Shown one piece after another: positions 10,412 through 25,906 of a DNA stretch of 64,000 nucleotides. A model generated the notes under the pieces. That model saw only the letters and a list, made by a program, of their open reading frames with translations. It was not told the origin of the DNA and made no database searches. Source of the stretch: Mangifera indica (lineage: Eukaryota > Streptophyta > Magnoliopsida > Sapindales > Anacardiaceae); assembly GCF_011075055.1 (NCBI RefSeq), contig NC_058156.1, positions 4,092,001 to 4,156,000 of the forward strand, in the 5' to 3' direction. Made by a program: the position numbers and the translations under genes. Within the stretch, counting starts at the first letter, position 1. Each line of letters starts with the position of its first letter.

Positions 10412-13400
10412 CATTGAAGTTTTTTCCTCATTTTCCTTTACCCAACCATCTTGGTGGAAGATTAGTGATGGAAAACCACAAGATTGGTGGATCTCTTTCT
10501 TTTGTACCATAGTTTTCATTAGTATGTTCCTTAGAATTCAAATTGCATGCATGTGAAGGGTTTTCAATCCTATGACAGAGTTGCAGCATAATTATCATTT
10601 TTGTCACTACATTCTACTTGTAATTTGATTGTCTTATTATACACCAATTGTGTACGTCTATAGCTTGAAAGAAAATTCATTGTATTGTGATTATGATGAA
10701 ATGAATTCGGTTGGGTTTGGAGTTAATTTAGTTGGTTAAATTGCAAGAACAAAAAAATTGCACATAACACATGAACAGTGAAAACAGTTTTTGATTCTTT
10801 AATTTCTTGTTGCATGTTTGGATGAATATACACCAGTATGATCACTAATCTTTTGATTAAGATTATTCCAAGAAAAATATATCTTGCACATGTTAAATCT
10901 CTGGGATTGCATAGACTATGATTGATAAGTGTTGAGCTTATTTATTGTACTGATAATAAAACATCGAAAACTATGAATTCAAGTTTAATTTTATTTGAAC
11001 TTGCATCCTAAAATTCTTGGGTTTTTACTATATACACATCTTTGTTAGCTTAACAAGATTGTAATATTATACAAGTTAAAGATTAGCTCACTCACATGAG
11101 TAAACGACTTTGGCACTAAGAGAGCATGTAAAGATGAGACATTATTCTTGAAAAAAGTGATGCTAAGAGAACATGCCAATGGAAAACAAATTTCTCAAGA
11201 AAAGAGTTATCGAAGTTAAAATATCACATTGATAATTGATCAAGATAAGGTCATGATAGATATTTTTAAAACGATCGATTTGAATTTCTCACATCCAAAC
11301 AACTTATGAATATCAGATGTGAGTTCTTAATATAAATAAATACATGTCTAAGACTTTATGAGGATTACCTCATGTTGGTACTCTTTGACTCTTTGTTGTT
11401 GTTCAATGTTTACTCTTAGTATTGTTATCTTAGCTTAACACCTATGACCACAAACGATTTAGTCCATAAAATTTAACTAGAAAAACAGTTAAGTTTAAAT
11501 TGAGAATTTCAAATAGAAGCGAAAAACTTATATATTATGTGTGTCCATTGGTTGACGATCATATCATTTATATGGGAGAATGGACTTAATCATGGATACA
11601 TAAGAAAATAACATAATGATAAATGAAGAATTAAAAGAAACTAATGTTATCGAGTAAGTCTAGGATATTGCAAGCGTAACACTTTATTTTATTTTATTTT
11701 GATTGAACCGATTATGTTATTCTTAACAAATACATAGTATTTAGCTCTCAAGTGTAAATTACTTGTGGGTCATAGACAAATTTGCAAGTATGAAACATAT
11801 TATCGTATAAGACTTTTGTAGATAAGTTTTTGGTTCAAATCATCCATCATGTGTTAAGTGATGTTGGTTTACCAAGTGCATCAATTTCAAACCAAACATT
11901 ATGAAAATAGTTTTAACTAAACTATATCATTTTATGTTTCAAATCAAACAAAACTAGAAAAATTCTACTTCTTTCTTATGTACTTTCTCGTTGCCCAATC
12001 TAGTTGCATTAATTTTTTAGTTTCCCGACCAATTGGCTCACCATCCATGCGCCACACACATCCGCTCACACCTTATGCACTCTCTACGCAATTTACACAC
12101 CTTCCACACACCTTACGCACCTGATACACACTAACACACCTCGTACACACCTTACACACATAGTACACACCCTTTACGCCCTATACTTCGTACTTATCAT
12201 TCTCTTCATCTATGCTACTTTTTTGTTACATCATAATTTAAAATCTAAACAAAAATTTATCAATTTTTAATTATATTTTTAATTTTTAGAACGTGAATTA
12301 TTGATAGTTCGAATGAGAAATTATCAAATCTAATAAGAAAACTTTAGACAACAAAGTATGACATAATAAGCAGAGAGAAAATATTTTTGGAATTAAAAGA
12401 AAATTTGCCGATAATGATAAAACCGCTATACGTTCACTTAAAAAGATTTATGCGAAAATTTTTTCACTTATTTTAATTAATACCCCTTTATACTGAGAGT
12501 AAGAAATAAAGGTGGCAAAGGACAACGTCACGACCTAGGGCATCCAATGGTGTTAGAGCCTGTGGATAAACCTGACCCAACTCACCAAAATGAAAAAAAA
12601 AAAAAAATTATAAGATATGTTAAAGATTTAATTTTTTGAGAGACGTCCATCAAAAAACCCACAAAACACCACCCCCCATGTTATTGATCATCCCCTAGGC
12701 CTTAACATTGAGACAGACCATGCCAACCTACCAGAGCTTGTCTTTTGACAAATCTTTGCATGACACAGCCGGTGACACGACAAACCGCACCAAATTAAGC
12801 ACGACTTGACCCAACACCACATCTACTAATAAACCAATAAAAGAACTCCAATGATTTCAGATTTAAAAATCCATGAGAACAATATATAGACGACATCCAA
12901 TGCCAACAAAGGAATGGAATAATACCCAAAAAAGAAAAATACACCATCAAGCTCAATGACCAAAACAATAATCAAACCAAACTTCTGAAGATAAAAAACC
13001 CCTCAAACTAAGCTGACCGATCCCATACCTATAAATATCAATGATCTTGCAACACAATTAAACATCATCTGTGAACAAAAAAGTGTCAAATTGGCGGCAG
13101 ACAGAAGCAGATAAATCACCCATGTAACAACGACCCTGAATTTAAATACATAGACAGAACATAATAACCACCAAGTGAAGGTAACATAAGTTCACCTTTG
13201 ATTTATTTTTAACTAACATTATCGTATGTATTAATGGATCACTGATCCTTAATTAATTATTTTAGCATTCTATGTGCACTATTGAAAATTCAATGCGTGG
13301 GTTTATTTCGCATCTAAAATAAAATTAAAGCAGTTGGTAGATGCAGGTGGGTCAAACACATTTAGCTGAAAAAATATTAAAAGCATTCAAAATTACTCAT

Positions 13401-13463
13401 AACATAACAGTACTCATTCAACCAGTCAAGCAAAAAATCATAAAATTAATAAATTCAAAAAAC
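10412..13463. other. Long stretch with no recognised gene
   Basis: No frame over 60 codons has a recognisable product, apart from a shadow frame that overlaps RPL27A. The stretch is AT-rich and holds a CA-rich tract near 12045-12185 and a 15-base A run at about 12593-12607. The final part (13200-13463) is the 3' flank of RPL27A. It could hide very old element remains or non-coding transcripts, but nothing can be shown. Confidence 0.5.
12045..12185. repeat. CA-rich degenerate low-complexity tract
   Basis: About 140 bases dominated by variants of ACACACCTTACGCAC and ACACACC, unlike the AT-rich surroundings. Units are irregular (roughly 13-20 bases). Alternating purine-pyrimidine runs are frequent. 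No gene is implied. Confidence 0.65.
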
Positions 13464-17531
<4,068 letters not shown>

Positions 17532-17599
17532 ATCAAACAACTGCATGTTAATTACAAAATTGTGGTATGTCTTCGTCCTCTGCTAAGATCATGTGTGGC

Positions 17600-18466
17600 T
17601 GGTACGTGCTATCATCGACACCCAAATTAAACTTTTAAATTCCTGCAACAAAAATATAGTAGAGGAAAGTAAGAATCGTTCTTTTGAGAAAGTTTTAATT
17701 AGTATGTTGTCACAAATTAATCAAAACAAGGGGATAAAAGGGGATTTGAATTGAACGCGAATTATAATTAAAAATAAATAAATAAAAATTTAGTGAAGTA
17801 ATCTGAAATGAATTAATCAATTTAACAAATCTTGGTCTACGGTCACATCCACCATTGAACTACGATTGATCATCGATACCAAAAATATCAAATTAATTAT
17901 TCAAATATTCGTTGCGGTATTAATTACCTTTCCGTCCTTACGATTGGTTAACCAAAAATATGTATTTCAATCAACCCTTATTGATTAATAATTTGGATAC
18001 GATCTCAAATTTAATTAAACAATAGCTTTACAAATTAGAAAAACCAACGAAGCAAGACAACACAAGCATATAATGTTGCATTTAATCCAGTTGATTATTT
18101 TCCTAGGATTTATAGTTCCTGATGCAGCAAATAATAAATCTCGGTTGCCACTTTGATTAGATGGATTGAATAATTACGGATTCAACACCTAAACTAGCAG
18201 TAGATTATATTAATTGATAAACTAATCGCGCGTCTTAACAATCAACCAACACAATCACGAAAAATAATTCAGAAAGATAATCAATACTTGAATAATTAAA
18301 AGATACATTAAAGAACAAAACTTAATCTTACAATCATTGTAGTTTCATGGTTTCAGATCCCTTCAACCAAAAGAAAATATTCAGCCACTGTAACTCATAT
18401 TTAGCTCTCTAATCCTCCAATTACAATGATGAAAAATCTCTCGGCAAAATAAAAATAAAAGTATAT
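17600..18466 (-). mobile_element. Part of the 3' LTR of the minus-strand gypsy element (distal part)
   Basis: Together with 29148-29631 this makes up an LTR of roughly 1.35 kb that was split by the SIRE insertion at 18467-29147. Its minus-strand end, around 17600-17700, has the pattern typical of Athila/Tat LTR ends (GAACGATTCTTACTTTCC), but the exact terminus was not found. It stops very close to the first recognisable codons of the helicase pseudogene (17531). No gene is present in this stretch. Confidence 0.6.
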
Positions 18467-18976
18467 TGTTGACTCAAGGAGTCATTATGCTCTTATTTTG
18501 ATGATAATAAACTAATATGTCCCTTAGCATATTAACTAATGATTTTACTTGAGTGTGTGTTTAAATTGCAAGAATTTATCTAATGCACTTGAAGAAATTT
18601 CAAGATAAAAATGAAGACAAAGCTCAAGTGAAAAATTCTTGAAGATTTGAAGTAAAACTCAAGTTTAGGTAGACATGTTTGTAACTTGTAGCATTCATTT
18701 TGATTAGAATTCTTATTTGTATGGGATAGCTCACTTGAAAACTCACTTTCATATCTTTTACATTTTGGGTTAAAATGTCATTTTTCAAACTTATTGGGTT
18801 AAGCCAATTTTTTTACTAAAGTTTATTAATTCATTTAAAATGATGAAGTTTTGTGAACTACATTTTCATATTTTAAAGTTGGTTTTGAAAGAATTTTCAA
18901 AAATGGGTTAAATTGTCACTTTTCAAAGTTTTAGGGATCAAATATGATTTTTTAAAATTCAGGGGTAAAATATAAT

Positions 18977-19185
18977 AAAATTTGGTCAACCGAATTTTAT
19001 TGACTGAATTAGCTTTCGATTTTCCAGAAGCCATGTATTTTAGCTTCCAAAAATTCGGTCATCCAAATTAAATTCAGTCGACCAAATTTTGGTTTGAATT
19101 TTCCAATGGCTAGTGCCACGTAAGCTCCACGGAAGTGCTACGTCACATTCGGTTGACCTAATTTCATCCGATAGATCAAATTGTG
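18977..19185. promoter_or_regulatory. Palindrome cluster in 5' LTR, upstream of TATA
   Basis: Five imperfect copies of the palindrome AATTCGGTCGACCGAATT lie at about 18977-18998, 19050-19070, 19070-19089, 19147-19164 and 19165-19185. They are 60-270 bases upstream of the TATA box at 19248. The same cluster is found in the 3' LTR and in the minus-strand relatives. A role as transcription-factor sites is inferred from position and conservation. Confidence 0.6.
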
Positions 19186-19247
19186 CATTTTCTGGAAAAC
19201 TAAAACGGTTATCTTTGTGCACAACAGTAACTTTCCTCATTTTCCCC

Positions 19248-19255
19248 TATATAAA
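19248..19255 (+). promoter_or_regulatory. LTR TATA box
   Basis: TATATAAA preceded by a C-run, conserved in the 3' LTR at 28488-28495 and in the minus-strand copies. This is the probable core promoter of the element RNA. Confidence 0.7.
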
Positions 19256-19908
19256 CCTAATAAAATTCATTTGAAAAGAACTTTTGCCACCAAGAACTTT
19301 CACATATTTGAGAGCAAATTAGTTTTTGAGCTATTTACTTGCAAATTCTTTTCTCTAATCAAAACCCTTGCTCATACACTTTGTAATTCCATTTGCATTG
19401 GGTTGTACTAAGATGTAACTTTCATATACACTCTTTGAGAGAGATCATATTTCAATTTCGTATTAAGATTCGTACTATAGAGAGTGAGTTTCACTCTTGG
19501 AGAGATTAGCAAATTTCTAGTGAGAGAAATTGAGCTTTAACATTTGTAAAGGTTAATAGCACCTTGGAAGCTATTTTGGTTGTGAAGAAAAGCTTGGTTG
19601 AGGTTTTAGCCAACCAAGGATTAGTGGAATACTCTAAAGGAAAAAGCTTGGAAGAGTGGACGTAGGCCGGGTTGAGCCGAACCACTATACATCGTGTGTT
19701 TGATTTTCTCTTCCCTTAAACTTATACTTTATGCTATGTTATTTTGAGTGTATTGATTATTTGAAATATTTTAGTTATTCTCATAAATTGGATTAAAAAT
19801 AGGCAACATAATTTGATTTGAATAAATTATTTTAATTCTCAAATTTGGTAAAGATAGTTTTAAAATTGTCTAATTCACCCCCCCTCTTAGGGCATTCGAT
19901 CCTTTAAT

Positions 19909-19920
19909 TGGTATCAGAGC
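19909..19920 (+). promoter_or_regulatory. Primer binding site (tRNA-iMet type)
   Basis: TGGTATCAGAGC, two bases after the 5' LTR, matches the 3' end complement of plant initiator methionine tRNA used by most copia elements to prime minus-strand DNA synthesis. Confidence 0.9.
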
Positions 19921-19958
19921 TTAGTTGCTCATTCTCATAAACTTAACCGTTTAGAGCA

Positions 19959-21806
19959 ATGGTCATGAACCTAGGAAAATCCCATACCGTTAGTGAAGGG
20001 TTTGCCCTTAATAGACCGCCATTGTTTGATGGCACCAGATATGCCCATTGAAAAAATCGTATGTCGATTTTCCTTCAAAGTGATTATGAATTGTGGGATG
20101 TAGTGCAAGATGGGCTTTTTGTTCCTTTGAAAGAAGTAGATGGAAAACAAGTGCCCAAAACTAGGGAAGAAATGACTCCTCAAGATAAGAAAAATATTGT
20201 CATTAATACTAGAGCTATGAATGTGTTATATTGTGCATTAAATGAACATAACTTTAACAAGGTACAAGCTTGTACCTCGACTAAAGAAATTTGGGAATTA
20301 TTGCTAGTGTCAAATGAGGGGACTTCACAAGTCAAAGAGACTAAAATTAGCATGCTCACACACTCATACGAGTTGTTTAAGATGAATGAAAATGAAACTA
20401 TTAGTGACATGTTTGATAGATTTATTACTATTGTGAATGAATTGAAAAATTTTGGTAAAGTTTGTACTAACCAAGAAAATGTTAAGAAACTTCTTAGATG
20501 TTTGCCTCCCTCTTGGGATCCCAAAGTGATGGCAATCAAAGAAGCAAAAGATGTCAAGACTCTACCTCTTGAAGAGCTTTTAGGTTCACTTCTCACTCAT
20601 GAGCTTACTATGAAGCAATGACAAATTAAAGAAGTGGAGAAGAAGAAAAAGAGTATCGCCTTCAAATCATCCATCAAAGAGAATGAAAAGTTCCTAGAAG
20701 AGGAAGAGGAGACATCAAATGATGAAGATGAAGACATTGCACTCTTGAGTAAAAAGATTGGAAAGCTTCTAAGGAATAAAAAGCTAAGAAGAAATGGAAA
20801 GTTCATAAAAAGGGATGCTTCTAAAAGTGAAAGGAGAGAACAAGTTGTGTGCTATGAATGCAAGAAGTCGGGACACATCAAATATGATTGCCCTCTCCTC
20901 AAAATTGGTAGATCGAAAAAGAAAGCAATGAAGGCTACGTGGGATGATAGCGATGAAAGTGAATCCAAAAAGGAGGATAATAAAGTGGTCAACATGTGTT
21001 TTATGGCAATTACAAATAATGAGGTAACTAACTCTAACTCATCTAATAGTTGTGATGATTTAGATGACCTAGATGATGAGATAGATGAAAACCCCTCATA
21101 TGAAGAGTTATATGATACACTTGAAGAGATGAATGAAAAACTTGCTCTTTGTATATCTAAAAATGCAACCCTTAAAAAGAAAAATTTTAATTTGGAAAAG
21201 GAAAATGAGTCCTTAAAGAAAGAAAATGAAAATCTTAAACAAAAAATCCTTAAGCTTAAAGGAAAAGAAAATGAAGAAAACAAATGTTCTATTTTTGAAA
21301 AAGAAAAACAAAAGTTTGAAAATGATCTTTGCATATCTAAAAGGGAAAATGAAATTATAGAAAAATGAAATTGAAGTTTTAAAAAGGAAGCAAATGATTT
21401 AAGTGAAATAGTTTTAAAATTTAAAAATGGAAAAAATATTCTTAATAAAATGCTTGGTGTACAAAGGGGAGTCTTAAACAAAAGAGGACTTGGTTATAAA
21501 CCTTTTATCAAGGCAAAATACTTAAAAAATTATTTTGTTAAAGCCTTAACTTCAAGTGAATCAAATATAACTCGTAATTATTGTGGAAATAAAGGTCATA
21601 TCTCATCATCTTGCCCAATTCAAAAGAAACATCATACGGGCACTAAGAAAGTGTGGGTTCCTAAGGGAACAAAAACTAACCACCAAGGACCCAACATGAT
21701 TTGGGTACCTAAGACAATTCTTGAATCTCCTATTGTGTTTAGGAACCGAAAAATAAAAGGAAGAAAAGCAAATGGTTCCTCGATAGTGCTTGCTCAAGAC
21801 ACATGA
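19959..21806 (+). pseudogene. SIRE-type gag (capsid/nucleocapsid), interrupted
   Basis: The first ATG after the primer site (19959) opens a copia Gag frame. The N-terminal part has Asn-Arg-Pro-Pro-Leu-Phe-Asp-Gly-Thr and then the UBN2-like capsid region (to about 20618). From 20634 follow an acidic stretch, a CX2CX4HX4C zinc knuckle (Cys-Tyr-Glu-Cys...His...Cys, about 20851-20892), and a long Lys/Glu-rich coiled coil (about 21110-21365). A second, partial zinc-knuckle-like segment (Asn-Tyr-Cys-Gly-Asn...His...Cys, about 21578-21615) comes next. Stops occur at 20049 (where a Trp codon is usual), 20619 and 21366. Around 21366 two short A-run losses appear to cancel each other, since the same frame resumes by 21387. 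Gag would form the virus-like particle and bind element RNA; this copy is broken. Confidence 0.88.
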
Positions 21807-24800
21807 CCAGAGATATTTCACTTTTCTTGACAATAAGCAAGAAAGATGGAGGACATGTCACCTTTGGAGACAATGCGAAGGCTAAAATTATTGGTATTGG
21901 AGATATTGGTAACAACTCTCATATTATCATTGAAAATGTTCTTTCGGTAGATAGTCTTAAGCATAATCTCCTTAGCATTAGTCAACTATGTGATAAAGGA
22001 TTTAAAGTCATTTTTGAGCCAAATAATTGCATTATAGAAAATATGAATGATGAAAAAACAAGTTGTGTAGGAAATAGAGATGGAAATGTTTACACTATAG
22101 ATGTAGAAAATGCATCTCATGAAAATATATGTTTCTTCGCATTGCATGAAAATAGTTGGTTGTGGCATAGAAGATTAGGTCATGCTAGCATGGACTTGAT
22201 TTCAAAAATCTCCAAAAAGGAGCTTGTAAAAGGTCTTTCGAAAATAGAATTTATTAAAGATAAAATTTGTGATGCATGTCAATTTGGTAAACAAACCAAA
22301 AATTCTTTTAAAAGTAAAACTCATATTTTTACATCTGGACCTTTACAACTTCTTCATATTGATCTTTTTGGTCCTTCAAGAACTGCAAGCCTAAGTGGAA
22401 AACATTATACTTTTGTTATTATTGATGATTTTTCAAGATTCACTTGGGTACTTTTTCTTGCATCAAAAGATGAAGCCCTCCATACATTTTCAAAATTTGT
22501 CAAGAAAATACAAAAAGAAAAAGAAATGCATATTTCTTGTATTAGAAGTGACCATGGGGGAGAATTTGAAAATCATTTATTTGAAAACTTTTGTGATGAG
22601 TATGGTATTGAACATCAATTCTCTTAATCTAGAACTCCCTAACAAAATGGTGTTGTTGAAAGAAAGAATAGGACAATTCAAGAGATTGCTAGAGCCATGT
22701 TAAATGAAAAAACTTCACCTCAATATTTTTGGGCGGAAGCCGTAAACACCGCATGCTATGCTTTAAATCGTGTTTTAATAAGACCATCTTTAGATAAAAC
22801 ACCATATGAACTTTGGAAAAACAAAAAACCAAATATTGGTTATTTTAAAGTTTTTGGATGCAAATGCTTTATTTTGAACACAAAAGAAAACTTAGGAAAA
22901 TTTGATTCAAAATTGGACATTGGCATTTTTCTTGGATATTTATCATCTAGCAAAGCATATAGAGTGTTTAACAAAAGGACACTAGTAGTTGAGAAATCCA
23001 TGCATGTTATTTTTTATGAATCTAATCCTTCAACTAGTGTGCAAGTTGATATTGATGATGATCAAGTTAAAAATGGTGACCAAACAGAAATTCATGATTC
23101 AGTAAATGGTGATAAGGATGAAGCAAAACAATAGCTAGAACATGAAGAAGATAAAGTTAAAGATCTTCCTAAGGCTTGGAGGTAAGCAAATGCTCATCCT
23201 AAAGAATTAATTATTAGTGAGGAATATCAAGGTGTTAAAACTAGATCATCCTTTAATCGTTGTAATAATTTAGCATTTCTTTCATAATTTGAACCAAAAA
23301 CATTTTATGATGCATTAAATGATGAATTTTGGATTTTAGCCATGCAAGAGGAACTAAATCAATTTGAAAGAAATAATGTTTGGGAACTAGTCCCTCGTCC
23401 AGATCATCAATCCGTTATTGGCACAAAATGGGTTTTTAGAAACAAAATAGATGAATCCGGAGTGGTTGTTAGAAATAAAGCTAGATTAGTGGCTCAAGGC
23501 TACAACCAAGAGGAGGGAATAGATTTTGAAGAAACTTTTGCACCGGTAGCTAGACTAGAATCCATTAGGATGCTTTTGACATTTACATGTTCTAAAAATT
23601 TTATTTTATATCAAATGGATGTCGAAAGTGCTTTCTTAAATAGATTTATCATGAAGGAAGTTTATGTTGAACAACCTCCCGGGTTTGAAAGTCATGATTT
23701 CCCAAACCATGTTTTTAAACTTCAAAAAGCTCTTTATGGTTTAAAACAAGCACCTCGAGCATGGTATGAACGTTTGAGTAAATTCTTGCTTGAAAAAGAC
23801 TTTTGCATTGGAAAAGTAGATACTACATTGTTTATTAAGAGAAAAGAAAATGACATACTTTTGGTTCAAATTTATGTTGATGATATCATCTTTGGATCTA
23901 CTAATGTCTCTTTGTGTGAAAAATTTTCTAACCTCATGAGCAAAGAATTTGAAATGAGCATGATGGGAGAACTCAAGTATTTTCTCGGACTTAATATCAA
24001 GCAAAGCAAAAAATGTATCTTCATCAACCAATCTTCATACATCAAGGACTTATTAAAGAAGTTTGGCATGGAAGGACTAAAAGCTTCAAGCACACTAATA
24101 AGTTCAACTATCAAGCTTACCAAAGATAAGAGTGGGCCAAATGTTGATGTTAAAATGTATAGAGGTATGATTAGCTCTCTTTTATATTTAACCGCTAGTA
24201 GACCCGATATTATGTTTAGTGTGTGCTTGTGTGCTCGATTCCAATCATGTCCCAAGGAATCTCATTTAAAAGCCCTTAAAAGAATCTTCAAATATTTACA
24301 TGGTACTAGATTTTTAGGGTTGTGGTATCTTAGAGAAACATCTTTTGACCTAGTGAGCTATTCGGATGCCGACTTTGCCGGAAGACAAGTCGATAGAAAA
24401 AGTACTAGTGGTACTTGTTATTTTCTAGGTCATGCATTAGTTTCATGGTTTTCAAGGAAACAAAACTCTGTAGCTTTATTAACCACGGAAGCGGAATATA
24501 TTGTCGCCGGTAATTGTTGTGCCCAAGCATTGTGGATGCAACAAACTTTTAAGGATTATGGAGTTAGCCTATCTAAAACTTCAATCTTGTGTGATAACAC
24601 AAGTGCTATTAGCTTATCCAAAAATCTCATTCAACACTTTCAAACCAAGCATATAGAAATTAGATATCATTTTATTCGAGATCATGTTCAAAAGGGTCAT
24701 ATTTGTCTTGATTTTGTATCCACCGAAAATTAACTTGCGGATATTTTTACAAAACCTCTTGGGGAAGAACGTTTTTGCAAAATTAGAGGTGAACTTGGGA

Positions 24801-24820
24801 TCATGGAATCACCACATTAG
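21787..24820 (+). pseudogene. SIRE-type pol: protease, integrase, RT, RNase H
   Basis: One continuous frame, shifted relative to gag, read through several stops. The protease active-site motif Asp-Ser-Ala is at about 21791-21799, just before the open frame at 21803. The GAG-pre-integrase His-Arg-Arg-Leu-Gly-His is near 22167 with the Cys-x2-Cys partner downstream. The integrase catalytic residues lie in His-Ile-Asp-Leu-Phe-Gly (about 22357), Arg-Ser-Asp-His-Gly-Gly (about 22544) and Gly-Val-Val-Glu-Arg-Lys-Asn (about 22650). RT carries Tyr-Val-Asp-Asp near 23873. RNase H shows Asp-Ala-Asp-Phe-Ala-Gly, Thr-Glu-Ala-Glu-Tyr and Asp-Asn-Thr-Ser-Ala-Ile. Stops lie at 22625, 22640, 23132, 23183, 23285 and 24731; most look like CAA to TAA changes. 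The natural end is the TAG at 24818. Except for the stops the key catalytic residues survive, so the copy decayed late. Confidence 0.95.
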
Positions 24821-25906
24821 CATTTGCACTTACATATCATTGTGGTTATGGTGTTTTGCTTGAATTGAAAATGTCAATATATGTTTTATGCTTCATTTTA
24901 ATGTTTGATCATATTTGATATTTCTTTTTGTATCAATTATTATTGCATTGATTTTAATATGCTTGATTTAAATTTTCATCACATTTTTGCATCGAATTAC
25001 ATTGCATTTCATGTATGATTGAATAAGCAGTGCATAGTTGAACCATTTGGACTCATATATGTTCAAATTGAGAACACAAAATGCATAAAACAAGTTTACC
25101 AGAATTTTGCTAATTCGGCTGCTGAATTGCAAAATCTGGTCGATCAAATTTTCTGTAAAATTCGGTCGATCGAATTTTCCAGACTTCGGTCGACAAAATT
25201 GGCCGAATTCCAGTGTAAAAAGGGCACTTTTCCTTCATTTTTTTCTCACAAAATATTTTAGCCCTCTTTCGTTCTCTCCACCGATTTTGCTCCACTCTGC
25301 TTAATCCACTTTAAACTTAAAATTTTTGCATCAAATCAATTCCCCACATCATTTCTACTTGTTCTAAGCTAAAATAACCTTTCAAAACACCACATTTTAC
25401 CCAACATTTCTTAAAATCTCATTAAACCCTAAACCCTAAGTTTTTTAAATTTCATCCAAAATCCCCAAATTTTGTTGAGTTTTCATCAAATTGATCACAA
25501 AATCATCACTCCCAGCATCCTTCTTCCAAGTTCCAAGCATCAATTTCTCCATTTTAGCTATCCATCAAAAACCCCCAAATTCCATACCCATTTTTGGATT
25601 TGTTTCCAAAAATATCCCTTTCGATCGACCGTTTTTACTTTCGAATATACCACTGTCATCCTCTCATCCTCTTCAGCTGTGGTGTGCAGTTAGTTTTCCA
25701 ATTCGGGTTCATTTGCATGAAATTACGATTCTGCCCTTATACGTACATTTGACGTAGCATTCCTTTTTTGTCACATTTCATCATGTTTTGTGTGGTATTT
25801 CCTTTCTTGCTCTTTGTTTTATCTTTTAAAAATTTTCAATTTGTAATCTATTAGCATAAGTAGTTAGATTTTGTAGTTATTGTGTATATCTTCGTATTCT
25901 ACAATC
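24821..25906 (+). other. Spacer between pol and the extra ORF
   Basis: AT-rich, non-coding. Contains the internal palindrome cluster (25132-25208), a pyrimidine-rich leader-like stretch after it, and AAACCCTAAACCCTAA (two telomere-type units) at about 25424-25439. Short open frames here are not conserved in the second copy of the element. Confidence 0.6.
25132..25208. promoter_or_regulatory. Internal palindrome cluster before the extra ORF
   Basis: Three copies of the LTR-type palindrome (about 25132-25151, 25157-25178, 25183-25208) lie in the pol/extra-ORF spacer. The matching position in the minus-strand element (about 40565-40615) also keeps recognisable copies. An internal promoter for the downstream frame is a hypothesis. 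Confidence 0.5.

Larger units (their letters stand above)
18467..19906 (+). repeat. 5' LTR of SIRE-type element
   Basis: Begins TGTTGACTCAAGG and ends CGATCCTTTA, against CGATCCTTCA in the 3' LTR, so the terminal CA has become TA. It contains a palindromic motif cluster (18977-19185) and a TATA box (TATATAAA, 19248-19255), which would start the full-length RNA in U3/R. Confidence 0.93.

Noticed and set aside
20852..21481. 209-codon Ser/Phe-rich minus-strand open frame
   Set aside because: It is the antisense shadow of the Lys/Glu-rich coiled coil of gag.
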